Made by a program: the position numbers and the translations under genes. The notes below the pieces were generated by a model. It saw nothing but the letters and a program-made list of their open reading frames with translations. It was not told the DNA's origin and ran no database searches. A stretch of DNA of 64,000 nt from Actinoplanes subtropicus (GTDB lineage: Bacteria > Actinomycetota > Actinomycetes > Mycobacteriales > Micromonosporaceae). Where the stretch lies: positions 62,001-126,000 of the forward strand of contig NZ_JOJL01000027.1 of the NCBI RefSeq assembly GCF_000721705.1. Direction: 5' to 3'. The first letter of the stretch is position 1; each line of letters begins with the position of its first letter. Shown here one piece after another: positions 9,186 to 18,132 of the stretch.

Positions 9186-9955
9186 CGGCCGTGGTCCTCG
9201 ACAAGGTGACGAAGGTCTTCAACCGGGGGCGGGCCGACGAGGTGACCGCGCTCGCCGAGGTGGACCTGACCGTCGGCGACGGCGAGTTCGTGTCGCTGAT
9301 CGGGCCGTCCGGCTGCGGCAAGAGCACGCTGCTGCGGCTGATCGCCGACCTGATCGAGCCGACCACCGGCACGGTGCGGGTGGCCGGCAAGGAGGCCGGC
9401 CGGGCCCGCCGCGACCAGGACTACGGGATCGCGTTCCAGCAGGCCGGGCTCTTCGAGTGGCGGACCGTGCGGCGCAACGTCGAGCTGCCGCTGGAACTGC
9501 GCGGGATGGGCAAGGGCGAGCGCAAGGCGCGGGCCGAGGAGATGCTGGCGCTGGTCGGGCTGGCCGAGTTCGCCGGGCACTACCCGGCCCAGCTCTCCGG
9601 GGGCATGCAGCAGCGGGTGGCGATCGCGCGGGCCCTCGCCGTACAGCCGCCTCTGCTCTTGATGGATGAGCCGTTCGGCGCGCTGGACGAGATGACCCGG
9701 GAACGGCTGCAGGGCGAGCTGCTCGGGATCTGCGCCCAGACCGGCACCAGCACGGTCTTCGTCACCCACTCGATCTCGGAAGCGGTGTTCCTGTCGAACC
9801 GGGTGGTCGTGATGTCGGCCCGGCCCGGGCGGATCACCGCGGCGATCCCGGTGGACCTGCCGGCCCGCGACGAGGCGGCCCGGCAGTCCGAGCGCTACTT
9901 CGAGCACGTCACCGCGGTGCGGCAGGCGCTGCGTGGCGTACCGGCCACGACATGA
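9182..9955 (+). CDS. ABC importer ATP-binding subunit
   Basis: 257-residue ATPase. Walker [10 protein letters not shown] lies near residue 40, the Q-loop is in FQQAGLFEW, the signature is [14 protein letters not shown], Walker B is [12 protein letters not shown], and the switch His is in FVTHSISEA; all are intact. It belongs to the NitT/TauT ATPase group and should energise the two flanking permeases. The ATG at 9182 overlaps the upstream stop, and its TGA overlaps the next ATG. The frame is open further upstream but that segment is out-of-frame permease DNA. Confidence 0.93.
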   Translation: MTAVVLDKVTKVFNRGRADEVTALAEVDLTVGDGEFVSLIGPSGCGKSTLLRLIADLIEPTTGTVRVAGKEAGRARRDQDYGIAFQQAGLFEWRTVRRNVELPLELRGMGKGERKARAEEMLALVGLAEFAGHYPAQLSGGMQQRVAIARALAVQPPLLLMDEPFGALDEMTRERLQGELLGICAQTGTSTVFVTHSISEAVFLSNRVVVMSARPGRITAAIPVDLPARDEAARQSERYFEHVTAVRQALRGVPATT

Positions 9956-10704
9956 GGCGCGTCCTTCCTCCGGTGATCGTCGGGATCGCCGCGATCGTCG
10001 CCTGGCAGCTGACCGTCACGCTCGGCCGGATCGCGCCGTTCATCCTGCCGGCCCCGTCCGAGATCTGGGAACAGCTGGTCGAGCAGCGGCAGAACGTGTG
10101 GGAGGCGGCGCTGGCCAGCGGCGCGAACGCGCTGATCGGGCTGATCGCCGGCTCGATCGTGGCGGTGCTGGCGGCGATGGTCGCCAGCCGGTTCCGGCCG
10201 GTCGCGGAGATCTCCATCCCGTTCGCGGCGGTGGTCAGCGCGCTGCCGATCATCGCGCTGGCGCCGATCCTCAACAACATGTTCGAGACCACCAGCAGCA
10301 TCCCCCGCCGGCTGGTCGCCGCGATCATCGTGTTCTTCCCGGTCTTCCTGAACACCCTGCGCGGCCTGCGCGAGGTCAACCCCATCCATCAAGAGCTCAT
10401 GCACACGTACGCCGCCGGGGGCTGGACGTTCGCCACCAAGGTCCGGCTCCCCGGCGCACTCCCCTACGTCTTCACCGGTTTGCGCCAGGCATCCTCCCTG
10501 GCCGTCATCGCGGCGGTGGTCGCCGAGTACTTCGGCGGCCTGCAGAACGGGCTCGGCTCGCGGATCACGTCGGCGGCCGCGTTCACCGCCTATCCGCGCG
10601 CGTGGGCCTATGTGGTCGGCGCGTGTCTGCTCGGCCTCGTCTTCTACCTCACCACGCTCCTCTTGGAACGCCTGGCCATGCCCTGGCGATCACGCCTTAT
10701 TTAG
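9952..10704 (+). CDS. ABC importer permease, NitT/TauT family (second of two)
   Basis: 250-residue membrane protein with about six transmembrane segments and a coupling loop containing HTYAAGGWTFATKVRLPGALP, parallel to the first permease. Two different permease genes in one NitT/TauT operon are typical of importers whose channel is a heterodimer. ATG overlaps the ATPase stop. Nine bases separate its stop from the GTG of the binding-protein gene. Confidence 0.88.
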   Translation: MRRVLPPVIVGIAAIVAWQLTVTLGRIAPFILPAPSEIWEQLVEQRQNVWEAALASGANALIGLIAGSIVAVLAAMVASRFRPVAEISIPFAAVVSALPIIALAPILNNMFETTSSIPRRLVAAIIVFFPVFLNTLRGLREVNPIHQELMHTYAAGGWTFATKVRLPGALPYVFTGLRQASSLAVIAAVVAEYFGGLQNGLGSRITSAAAFTAYPRAWAYVVGACLLGLVFYLTTLLLERLAMPWRSRLI

Positions 10705-10713
10705 GGAGAGTAT

Positions 10714-11841
10714 GTGAAGATATTTAGGACATTTACCGTATTTACGGCACTGTTGCTTGCCGCCTGCGGCACGGCTGACCAGGCCAAGACGACTCCCGCG
10801 GCCAGCGGCTCGTTGACGCCGATCAAGCTGCAGCTGCAGTGGTTCTTCCAGTCCCAGTTCGCCGGCTACATCGCGGCCGTGGACCAGGGCTTCTACCAGG
10901 AGCAGGGCCTCGACGTGCAGCTGCTCGAGGGCGGCGTCGACATCGTGCCGCAGACCGTGCTCGCCCAGGGCAAGGCCGACTACGCGGTGGCCTGGGTGCC
11001 CAAGGCGCTCGCCTCCCGCGAGCAGGGCGCCGGCATCACCGACGTCGGGCAGATCTTCGCCCGCTCCGGCACGTACCAGGTGGCCTGGAAGTCCAGCGGG
11101 ATCACCACGCCGGCCCAGTTCAAGGGCAAGAAGATCGGCAACTGGGGCTTCGGCAACGAGTTCGAGCTGTTCGCCGGGATGACCAAGGCCGGGCTCGACC
11201 CGGGCAAGGACGTCACCCTGGTGCAGCAGCAGTTCGACATGCAGGCGCTGCTCAAGCACGAGATCGACGCGGCCCAGGCGATGGCCTACAACGAGTACGC
11301 CCAACTGCTGGAGGCGAAGAACCCGGCGACCGGCAAGCTCTACACCGCCGACGACTTCTCGATCATCGACTGGAAGCAGAACGGGTCGGCCATGCTGCAG
11401 GACGCGGTGTGGGCGAACACCGACAAGCTGAAGGACCCGGCGTACCAGGCACAGACGGTGAAGTTCCTGGTCGGCACGATCAAGGGCTGGGCGTACTGCC
11501 GGGACAACCCGGAGAAGTGCCGGGACCTGGTGGTGGCCAAGGGCTCGAAGCTCGGCAAGTCGCATCAGCTGTGGCAGATGAACGAGGTCAACAAGCTGAT
11601 CTGGCCGTCCACCGCGGGCATCGGCGTGATCGACGACGCGGCCTGGAAGCAGACCGTGGACATCTCGATGACCACCAAGAACCAGACCGGCGACACGGTG
11701 CTGAAGAAGGCGCCGGACGCGGACGCGTACACCAACACCTACATCAACCAGGCGCTCACCCAGGCCAAGGCGGCCGGGGTGGACGTGAACGGCGCGTCCT
11801 TCCAGCCGGAGAAGGTCACGCTGGAAGCCGGCGGCGCCTAG
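10714..11841 (+). CDS. ABC importer substrate-binding lipoprotein (ThiY/NMT1-like)
   Basis: 375-residue exported lipoprotein. The signal ends in LLLAACG with the lipidated Cys18. The mature part opens with KLQLQWFFQSQFAGYIAA and has the NMT1/THI5-like fold seen in binding proteins for pyrimidine-like ligands. GTG start follows GGGAGAG. The first 16 codons are strikingly AT-rich (ATA, TTT, AGG, ACA, TTT), unlike the GC-rich remainder, perhaps to keep the start region unstructured. It is the last gene of the operon and abuts an opposing gene with no spacer. Confidence 0.88.
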   Translation: MKIFRTFTVFTALLLAACGTADQAKTTPAASGSLTPIKLQLQWFFQSQFAGYIAAVDQGFYQEQGLDVQLLEGGVDIVPQTVLAQGKADYAVAWVPKALASREQGAGITDVGQIFARSGTYQVAWKSSGITTPAQFKGKKIGNWGFGNEFELFAGMTKAGLDPGKDVTLVQQQFDMQALLKHEIDAAQAMAYNEYAQLLEAKNPATGKLYTADDFSIIDWKQNGSAMLQDAVWANTDKLKDPAYQAQTVKFLVGTIKGWAYCRDNPEKCRDLVVAKGSKLGKSHQLWQMNEVNKLIWPSTAGIGVIDDAAWKQTVDISMTTKNQTGDTVLKKAPDADAYTNTYINQALTQAKAAGVDVNGASFQPEKVTLEAGGA

Positions 11842-12663
11842 TCACAGCGGGATCAACCGGGCGGCGAGGGCGACCGCGTTGAGGTCGCCCTCGCGCAGCT
11901 TCGCGGCGGCGCGCGGCTCGGCGAGCCCCTCCAGCCGGTGCGCCGAGGCGTCGATCAGGGCCCGGTCGCCGTTGAGCAGCCGGGTGGCCATCTTCGCCTG
12001 GGCGGGGCTGAGCTCGGCGTACGCGCAGCGGTCCAGCGCGGTGATGGTCGCCTGGTCGAGGGTGCCGGCCAGGGCGCGCTCGGTGACGATCTTGAGAAGC
12101 CAGTCGGGCCACCAGCCGTACTTGCCGACCATCAGCCCCACCTTCACGGCGACACTCGGGCCCTGGCCGGCGCGCAGCAGCCGGACGGTCAGCACCGGGT
12201 CGAAACGCTCCAGGCGCAGCGCGCCGACGAAGGCGCGCAGCAGCGGCTGGGTGCCGACGAACGGCTCGGCCTCGGCGGCGGCCTGCGCCCAGTCGCCCTG
12301 CAGGGCGTGGCAGACCACGTACGTCTCGGTGATCCCGGCGTCGTCGCCGGTGGACCGGTCGGCCAGCCGCTCGACCGTCGCCACCAGCCGCTTGATCTGC
12401 TTCTCGGCCCGCTCGGCCAGTTCCGGGCTGGACGGCTTGGCGAGGTGGCGCACCACCACGTCGGCGGCGATCTCGGCCTCCCGGCGCAGCAGCGGCGACT
12501 TGATCTTCGGGACGATCAGATCGGTGATCCCCTCGGTCACCAGGGCCGCGTCGAAGCTGCCGGAGACCTCCCGGAACTGCGCCCACCAAGTTGCCGGGTG
12601 CGCCCGGTGCTTCGTCTCCACGGCTCTCCCTTCGACCACCGCGAGCGGGACATGAGAGTTCAC
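11842..12663 (-). CDS. Hypothetical alpha-helical protein
   Basis: 273-residue protein not recognised. It is soluble and helix-rich, with Trp/Ala/Leu-rich pairs resembling helical repeats (DWAQAAAEAEPF, RLLRAGQGPSVAVKVG), and has no signal peptide or membrane segment. The GTG start at 12663 overlaps the TGA of the upstream gene (GTGA), making it the last gene of the five-gene leftward operon that starts with the GGDEF-EAL genes. Its stop touches the stop of the ABC binding-protein gene on the other strand. A role connected to c-di-GMP signalling is suggested only by the operon. Confidence 0.7.
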   Translation of the reverse strand: MNSHVPLAVVEGRAVETKHRAHPATWWAQFREVSGSFDAALVTEGITDLIVPKIKSPLLRREAEIAADVVVRHLAKPSSPELAERAEKQIKRLVATVERLADRSTGDDAGITETYVVCHALQGDWAQAAAEAEPFVGTQPLLRAFVGALRLERFDPVLTVRLLRAGQGPSVAVKVGLMVGKYGWWPDWLLKIVTERALAGTLDQATITALDRCAYAELSPAQAKMATRLLNGDRALIDASAHRLEGLAEPRAAAKLREGDLNAVALAARLIPL

Positions 12664-13151
12664 TCCCAGGGCAACTCCGCCTCCTCGGTGATCTCGAGCA
12701 CCGTCGAGTGGCGCGGGGCGGGCAGGTCGGTGACCGTGTGCCAGCCGCCCCTCGCCTTCGCCGCCTCCCGCGTCACCAGATGCACCGGCAGCGGCGGCGG
12801 GCGGAACGGCCCGTTGCCCCAGCGCACCCAGATCGCCAGGCGCCCCGCGGCGGCCTCGGCCAGGAGCTTGTCGACCGTACGCTGCCGGTCCAGCCGGTCC
12901 ACCTCGACCGCGATCGGCTGCGCCCCGCCCGGGCGCGCGCAGGCGACATCCAGCACGGAATGGCCGTTCAGCGGCGCCGGCAGCGGAAAGACGCTCGGGG
13001 CACGCCGGTAGACCCGCCAGCCCCGCGATTCACCCCACCGGGCGACGGCGTCGACGATCCGGGCCGTGGCCTTGTCCTCGGGCAGGTCGGTGAAGTGCAG
13101 CTCGCGCAGCCAGGCCGCGAGCGACCCGGCGGTGCTGGTGCCGTCGTCCAT
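12660..13151 (-). CDS. Hypothetical protein, possibly nuclease-fold
   Basis: 163-residue protein of unknown function. A central VLDVACA strand followed by IAVEVDRLDRQRT and LAIWVRWG recalls the beta-hairpin and D...ExD arrangement of PD-(D/E)xK-type folds, but the catalytic lysine is not evident, so this is weak. It starts 9 bp after the GGDEF-EAL gene ending at 13161 and overlaps the next gene by 4 nt, so it belongs to the same transcript. No signal peptide or membrane helix is visible. Confidence 0.7.
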   Translation of the reverse strand: MDDGTSTAGSLAAWLRELHFTDLPEDKATARIVDAVARWGESRGWRVYRRAPSVFPLPAPLNGHSVLDVACARPGGAQPIAVEVDRLDRQRTVDKLLAEAAAGRLAIWVRWGNGPFRPPPLPVHLVTREAAKARGGWHTVTDLPAPRHSTVLEITEEAELPWE

Positions 13152-13160
13152 CGCCGTACC

Positions 13161-15452
13161 CTATGCCGCCACCGCCCGCTGGGCCGCGAGCAGCTGATGG
13201 AAGTCCTCGGCCGGCATCGGGCGGGCCAGGTGGTAGCCCTGGCCGAGGGTGTAGCCGAGCGCCCGCAGCCGCTCGGCCTGGGTGGCGTCCTCGATGCCCT
13301 CGGCGACCGTGTCGAGGCCGAGCGCGCCGGCCATCTGGATCACCGCGCGGGCCACCGCCTGCCGGGCCGCGGCCTCGGGAGTGCCCTGCTCGCCCTCCTC
13401 GATGCCGTCGACGAACGACTTGTCCAGCTTGACGATCGAGGCGGGGAACGCGCGCAGCAGCGACAGCGAGGACTCGCCGGTGCCGAAGTCGTCGAGCGCG
13501 AGCCGGATGCCCATGTCGTGCAGCCGGTGCAGGGTGTCCAGCACCTGCGGGCCGCGCAGCACCGCCGACTCGGTCAGCTCCAGCACCACCCGGTCGCTGG
13601 GCAGGCCGCTCTCGGCCAGCGCCCGCCGCACGTCGCCGAGAAAATCAGGATCATGAAGCTGCCGTACGGAAACGTTCGGCCCCACCTTCTGCAACGCGTC
13701 CGGGCCGAACTCGGCCAGCCACGCCGCCACCTGGCGGAAGGTCTCGCGCAGCACGAACCGGCCCAGCGGCACGATCAGCCCGGTGCTCTCGGCGGCCGGG
13801 ATGAACTCGGCCGGCGAGACCAGCCCGCGGGCCGGGTGCCGCCAGCGGACCAGCGCCTCGACCCCGATCACCCGGTAGGTGGCCAGCTCCATGATCGGCT
13901 GGTAGACGACGAAGAACTCGTCGTTGTCCAGCGCCCGGCGCAGCTCGCCGCCGAGCCGGGCGTGGCCGACCACCGGCAGCTCCATGCCCTCGTGGTAGCG
14001 CACCCAGTTGGCCTTGCCGCGCTGCTTGGCCGCGTACATGGCGACGTCCGCGTCGCGCAGCACGGTGTCCAGCGGGGTGCCGGCCGCCGCCGAGGCGACC
14101 CCGATGCTGGCCCGGACGAGCAACTGGTGGGCGCTCATCGGGCCGGCGAAGCCGTCGAGGACCCGCTGGGCCACGGCTTCCCCGTCGATCGTGGGGTCGT
14201 CGACGAGCACGGCGAACTCGTCCCCGCCCAGGCGTACGGGAAGGCCATCGGAACCGATCGCGGAGCGCAGGATGCCCGCCACCGCGAGCAGCAGGTGGTC
14301 GCCGACCTCGTGGCCCAGCGAGTCGTTGACGGTCTTGAAGTCGTCCAGGTCGACCAGCAGCACCGTGGCGTCACCGGCGGACAGCGCCGCGGCCAGCCGG
14401 TCGCGGAACAGGCCCCGGTTGGCCAGGCCGGTCAGGCCGTCGTGGGTGACCTCGTGGCGCAGCCGCTCCTCGGAGGCACGCTTCTCCCGCAGCAGCCGCG
14501 AGTTATCCCGCATCGCGAAGAACTGGCGGACCGCGACCAGCGCGTTGACCAGCACGGCGACCACGATGTCGAGCCGCCCGGCGAGGGTCAGCTGGTGGTG
14601 CGGCAGCTGGGCGAGCAGCGGCGCGTCGGCGGCCGCGACCGCGAGGTAGGGCAGCCAGGTGTTGGGCCGCCGCGGCCGGGCGCCGGTCGAGGCCCCCTGC
14701 CGGCGGACCGCGACGGCGGCCAGCAGCGGCGCGATCGGCAGGACCACGGCCTGGGCCGGTACGACGCTACCGGCGCCGCCGGTGACCGCGAGCAGCGCGA
14801 CGCCGGCGCCGACCAGTCCGGTCATCCCGATCAGCCGGATCGCCACCCGGTCGACCGGGCCGCCGGCGATGTACGAGACCTTGGTGATCCCGCCGACGGC
14901 CAGCACGAACGAGAGGCCGAGAAGCACCAGCGTCTGGGTGCTCCAGCCGTCCGGCGAATTGATCATCGGGCCGAGGCCGAAGGTGAACAGCGGGCTGGCG
15001 CAGCCGAACAGCGCGATCGACCGATCCAGCCACTGCCGCCGGCGCTGGGCGCGGTTGGTGATGCCCAGCGGCACCCGGGCGACGCCCCACATGGCGGTCA
15101 GGAAGGCGGCGCCGGCCAGGACCGCGGCCGGGATCGGCATGGTGGGCAGCACGCTGGTGTCCCGGAAGGCGGCGCCGGCCAGGACCGCGTAGCCGGCCGA
15201 GAGCAGGGCGAACGCGACGAGCACGAGGCGCCAGAAGCGGCGGGCCACCGGGTCCAGCGACACATCGCGGATCAGCCGGTGAACCGCGTGCGCGGCGATC
15301 GCGGCGCCGGCCGGCAGGGCGAGGTAGGCGATGGCAGCCGGGCCGAGCGGTGCGCCCAGCGCCCACGCGGCGTACCAGGCCGACCAGACGAGCCAGATCG
15401 CCGCTGCTGAAGTCACCACCTGGTAACCATCGGCGGGCCGGGGCCGGGTCAT
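13161..15452 (-). CDS. Membrane GGDEF-EAL protein (diguanylate cyclase/phosphodiesterase)
   Basis: 763 residues. About the first 310 form seven or more hydrophobic helices (a membrane sensor without a recognised name), followed by GGDEF (409-413, intact) and EAL (532-534, intact, with the LELTES and DDFGTG metal/catalytic motifs). No RxxD product-inhibition site precedes GGDEF. Expected to make and/or degrade cyclic di-GMP; the full EAL motif set suggests active phosphodiesterase. It lies 7 bp downstream of the close paralogue at 15460-18012 and heads the helical-protein genes downstream. The two paralogues are nearly identical in parts of the EAL domain (for example SLLRAFPASIVKLDKSFVDG), pointing to tandem duplication. 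Confidence 0.92.
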   Translation of the reverse strand: MTRPRPADGYQVVTSAAAIWLVWSAWYAAWALGAPLGPAAIAYLALPAGAAIAAHAVHRLIRDVSLDPVARRFWRLVLVAFALLSAGYAVLAGAAFRDTSVLPTMPIPAAVLAGAAFLTAMWGVARVPLGITNRAQRRRQWLDRSIALFGCASPLFTFGLGPMINSPDGWSTQTLVLLGLSFVLAVGGITKVSYIAGGPVDRVAIRLIGMTGLVGAGVALLAVTGGAGSVVPAQAVVLPIAPLLAAVAVRRQGASTGARPRRPNTWLPYLAVAAADAPLLAQLPHHQLTLAGRLDIVVAVLVNALVAVRQFFAMRDNSRLLREKRASEERLRHEVTHDGLTGLANRGLFRDRLAAALSAGDATVLLVDLDDFKTVNDSLGHEVGDHLLLAVAGILRSAIGSDGLPVRLGGDEFAVLVDDPTIDGEAVAQRVLDGFAGPMSAHQLLVRASIGVASAAAGTPLDTVLRDADVAMYAAKQRGKANWVRYHEGMELPVVGHARLGGELRRALDNDEFFVVYQPIMELATYRVIGVEALVRWRHPARGLVSPAEFIPAAESTGLIVPLGRFVLRETFRQVAAWLAEFGPDALQKVGPNVSVRQLHDPDFLGDVRRALAESGLPSDRVVLELTESAVLRGPQVLDTLHRLHDMGIRLALDDFGTGESSLSLLRAFPASIVKLDKSFVDGIEEGEQGTPEAAARQAVARAVIQMAGALGLDTVAEGIEDATQAERLRALGYTLGQGYHLARPMPAEDFHQLLAAQRAVAA

Positions 15453-15459
15453 GAGACTT

Positions 15460-18012
15460 CTACGCCGCGTCGGCGTCGTCCTGCTGCCCGGCCAGCATCC
15501 GGGTGACCTGGTCCGGGTGCATCGGCTCGGCCAGGTGGAAGCCCTGGCCCAGGGAATAGCCCAGGGCGCGCAGCCGCTCGGCCTGCTCCTCGTTCTCGAT
15601 GCCCTCGGCGACGGTGTCCAGCTCGAGGGCGCCGGCCATCTGGATGACGGCGCGGGCGACGGCCTGCCGGGCGGCCGCCTCCGGGGTGTCCGGCTCGTCC
15701 AGTTCGATGCCGTCGACGAACGACTTGTCCAGCTTGACGATCGAGGCCGGGAACGCGCGCAGCAACGACAGCGAGGACTCGCCGGTGCCGAAGTCGTCGA
15801 GGGCCAGGCGTACGCCCAGCTTGTGCAGTTCGTGCAGGGTGCGGGAGACCTGCTGGCCGCGCAGGACGGCCGATTCGGTCAGCTCCAGGACCAGCAGCTC
15901 GCCGGGGAGGCCGCTGTCGGCCAGGGCGGCGCGTACGTCATCGACGAAGTCGGGGTCGTGAAGTTGACGGGCCGAGACGTTCGGGCCGGCCTTCTGCAGC
16001 ACCTCCGGGCCGAACTCGGCCAGCCAGGCGGCGGCCTGCCGGCAGGTCTCGCGCAGCACGAACCGGCCCAGCGGCACGATCAGCCCGGTCCGCTCGGCGA
16101 CCGGGATGAAGTCGGCGGGCGAGATGACCCCGCGGGTCGGGTGCTGCCAGCGGACCAGCGCCTCGACCCCGATCACCTGGTTGCGGTGCAGGTCGACGAG
16201 CGGCTGGTAGACCACGCGGAACTCACCGGCCGCCAGGCCCCGGCGCAGGTCGGCGCCGAGCTGGGCGTCGGCGGTCAGCGGCCGTTCCATGCCGGGTACG
16301 AAGCGGACCCAGTTGTCCTTGCCGCGCTGCTTGGCGGTGTAGAGGGCGGTGTCGGCGTCGCGGAGGAGGTGGTCGAGGGGGGTGCCGGCGGGGGCGGTGG
16401 CGAGGCCGGCGCTGGCGTGGATGAGGAGGCGGTGCTCGCTGAGGGAGCCGTCCAGGACGGCGACGATCCGTGCGATCAGCTCGTCGCCGTCTACGGCGCT
16501 TTCGCCGGTTTCGCCGCGGGCGCCACCCTCACCACGGGCGCCACCGTCGGCGCCGTCGGCGCGGTCGGCGCGGTCGGCGCGGTCGGCGCGGTCGGCGCGG
16601 TCGGCGCGGTCGGCGCGGTCGGCGCGGTCGGCGCGGTCGGCGACCAGGATGGCGAACTCGTCGCCGCCGAGCCGGGCCGGCAGGCCGTCGTCGCCGACCG
16701 CCTCGCGCAGCCCCTCGGCCACCGCGACCAGCAGATCGTCGCCGATGTTGTGGCCGAGCGAGTCGTTGACCGCCTTGAAGTCGTCCAGGTCGACCAGGAT
16801 CACGGTGGCCGGCCCGCTCTCGAGGGCGGCGGCGAGCCGATCCCGGAACAGGGCCCGGTTGGCCAGCCCGGTCAGCGAGTCGTGGGTGGCGTCGTAGCGG
16901 AGCTGCTTCTGGGCCGCACGCTGCGCGCGGATCAGCCGCCGGTTCTCCCGGTGGCCCAGGAATTGGCGCAGCGAGGCGAGCAGCGTGACCGCCACGGCGA
17001 GCAGCACGACCATCCGGCCCGGCCACTTCATCGGACCGAACACGGTGGCGACCAGCGGCACGTCGACGGCGACCACTGCGAGGTAGGGCACCCAGGCCTC
17101 ACGCCGCGGCCGGGCGCCGGTGCTGCGCCACTGCCGGGACACGGCCATCGTGACCAGCAGCGGGCCGAGCGGAATGATCAGTGCCTGCCCCGGGGTCGCG
17201 GCACGCTGCCCGGCGTGACCGGCGACCATCGCGTACGCCCCGGCCACGAGCCCCGAGCAGGCGACCAGGCGTACCGAGACCCGATCGACCGGCCCGCCCG
17301 GCACGTAGGCGACCCGGGCGATCCCCACCGCGCTCAGCACGAGGGCCAGCGCCACCGTCACCTTGCTCCGCAACGGCCACGAGTCGTCCGCCTCGACCAA
17401 CGGCTGCAGCGCGGCGAACCAGAGCAGGGTGAAGCACCCGTAGAACGCGATCAGGCAGTCCAGCAACCGCTTCCAGCGCTCACCCGGAACGGTCTCCCCG
17501 AGCGGCACGAAGCAGACGGCGAAGATCGCGCCCAGCAGCCCTCCGGCCGGCAACAGCGAAACCCAGACCGGCGGTTTCGGCATGGCCGGGTAGGCGGCGA
17601 AGGCGTACGCGGCCATGACAGCCCGGCTGATCGCCACCGACGCCTCGAGCAGAAGGATCAGCACCCAGAACCGACGGGCCGGCCGCGGCATGGGGACGCC
17701 CCGCAGCAACGCGACGATGGCGACAGCACCGATCCCCGCGGTGATCGGCCCACCCAGGTAGGCGGGGAGCGAGGGGCCGCCGACCGTCACGAAGGCCAGG
17801 TACCAGAGCATCGACAGCCCCGCGACGGCGGCCGAGGCCAGCACGAAGCGGCGGGGCGTGGACCACCGACGGTCGCTCATGCCGCAGGAATCGGCCGTGG
17901 CTCGGGTCACTGTAGGACTTGTTGATCGCTTGTCCGCACCCTCTTCGCCGGTCGGGGCGAGCGCGCTCGCCTCCTGCCGATCTCGCGCACGGCCGGGCTC
18001 CGCACGAGTCAT
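15460..18012 (-). CDS. Membrane GGDEF-EAL protein with Arg-Ala-Asp repeat insert
   Basis: 850-residue paralogue of the next gene: hydrophobic N-terminal sensor, GGDEF (near 447-451) and EAL (near 616) with LELTES and DDFGTG intact, and no RxxD I-site. Unlike its paralogue it carries, directly after the GGDEF strand, an in-frame run of nine Ala-Asp-Arg units (about residues 458-485) and then a Gly/Arg/Glu-rich stretch, enlarging a loop of the cyclase domain near its active site. The start could be the ATG at 18012 (GGGAA upstream) or the ATG at 17880, which begins just before the first membrane helix. First gene of the leftward operon. Confidence 0.9.
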   Translation of the reverse strand: MTRAEPGRARDRQEASALAPTGEEGADKRSTSPTVTRATADSCGMSDRRWSTPRRFVLASAAVAGLSMLWYLAFVTVGGPSLPAYLGGPITAGIGAVAIVALLRGVPMPRPARRFWVLILLLEASVAISRAVMAAYAFAAYPAMPKPPVWVSLLPAGGLLGAIFAVCFVPLGETVPGERWKRLLDCLIAFYGCFTLLWFAALQPLVEADDSWPLRSKVTVALALVLSAVGIARVAYVPGGPVDRVSVRLVACSGLVAGAYAMVAGHAGQRAATPGQALIIPLGPLLVTMAVSRQWRSTGARPRREAWVPYLAVVAVDVPLVATVFGPMKWPGRMVVLLAVAVTLLASLRQFLGHRENRRLIRAQRAAQKQLRYDATHDSLTGLANRALFRDRLAAALESGPATVILVDLDDFKAVNDSLGHNIGDDLLVAVAEGLREAVGDDGLPARLGGDEFAILVADRADRADRADRADRADRADRADRADRADGADGGARGEGGARGETGESAVDGDELIARIVAVLDGSLSEHRLLIHASAGLATAPAGTPLDHLLRDADTALYTAKQRGKDNWVRFVPGMERPLTADAQLGADLRRGLAAGEFRVVYQPLVDLHRNQVIGVEALVRWQHPTRGVISPADFIPVAERTGLIVPLGRFVLRETCRQAAAWLAEFGPEVLQKAGPNVSARQLHDPDFVDDVRAALADSGLPGELLVLELTESAVLRGQQVSRTLHELHKLGVRLALDDFGTGESSLSLLRAFPASIVKLDKSFVDGIELDEPDTPEAAARQAVARAVIQMAGALELDTVAEGIENEEQAERLRALGYSLGQGFHLAEPMHPDQVTRMLAGQQDDADAA
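16561..16641. repeat. 9-bp coding minisatellite (GCGGTCGGC x9)
   Basis: Nine perfect head-to-tail copies of GCGGTCGGC, preceded by variant copies with C in place of G. They lie inside the GGDEF coding sequence and read as Ala-Asp-Arg on the minus strand. Because the unit is a multiple of 3, copy-number change would preserve the frame. Confidence 0.95.
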
Positions 18013-18096
18013 CGCTATTCCCGGTCGCGAACGGAATCCGTTTCGATCTCCATTCTGGTATAAGCATGATTGGCATGATCGAATGGCCCTCCGGGC

Positions 18097-18126
18097 TTAC
18101 CACCGCATTCCCGTTGGTGCCACAAT
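18097..18126 (+). promoter_or_regulatory. Possible promoter giving a leaderless transcript
   Basis: TTACCA (18097-18102), an 18-bp spacer and CACAAT (18121-18126); the expected start point falls on the A of the ATG at 18133. The only SD-like bases (GAGG) lie too close to the ATG, which fits leaderless translation. Weak boxes, so moderate support only. Confidence 0.35.
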
Positions 18127-18132
18127 TGAGGC

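Noticed and set aside
12591..15410. Very long forward open frame (939 codons) opposite the GGDEF-EAL gene
   Set aside because: Arg/Gly/His/Gln-rich text with no domain, exactly antisense to an intact enzyme; a GC-bias shadow.
15451..17925. 824-codon forward frame opposite the second GGDEF-EAL gene
   Set aside because: Same reason; no motifs and mirrors a well-supported gene.
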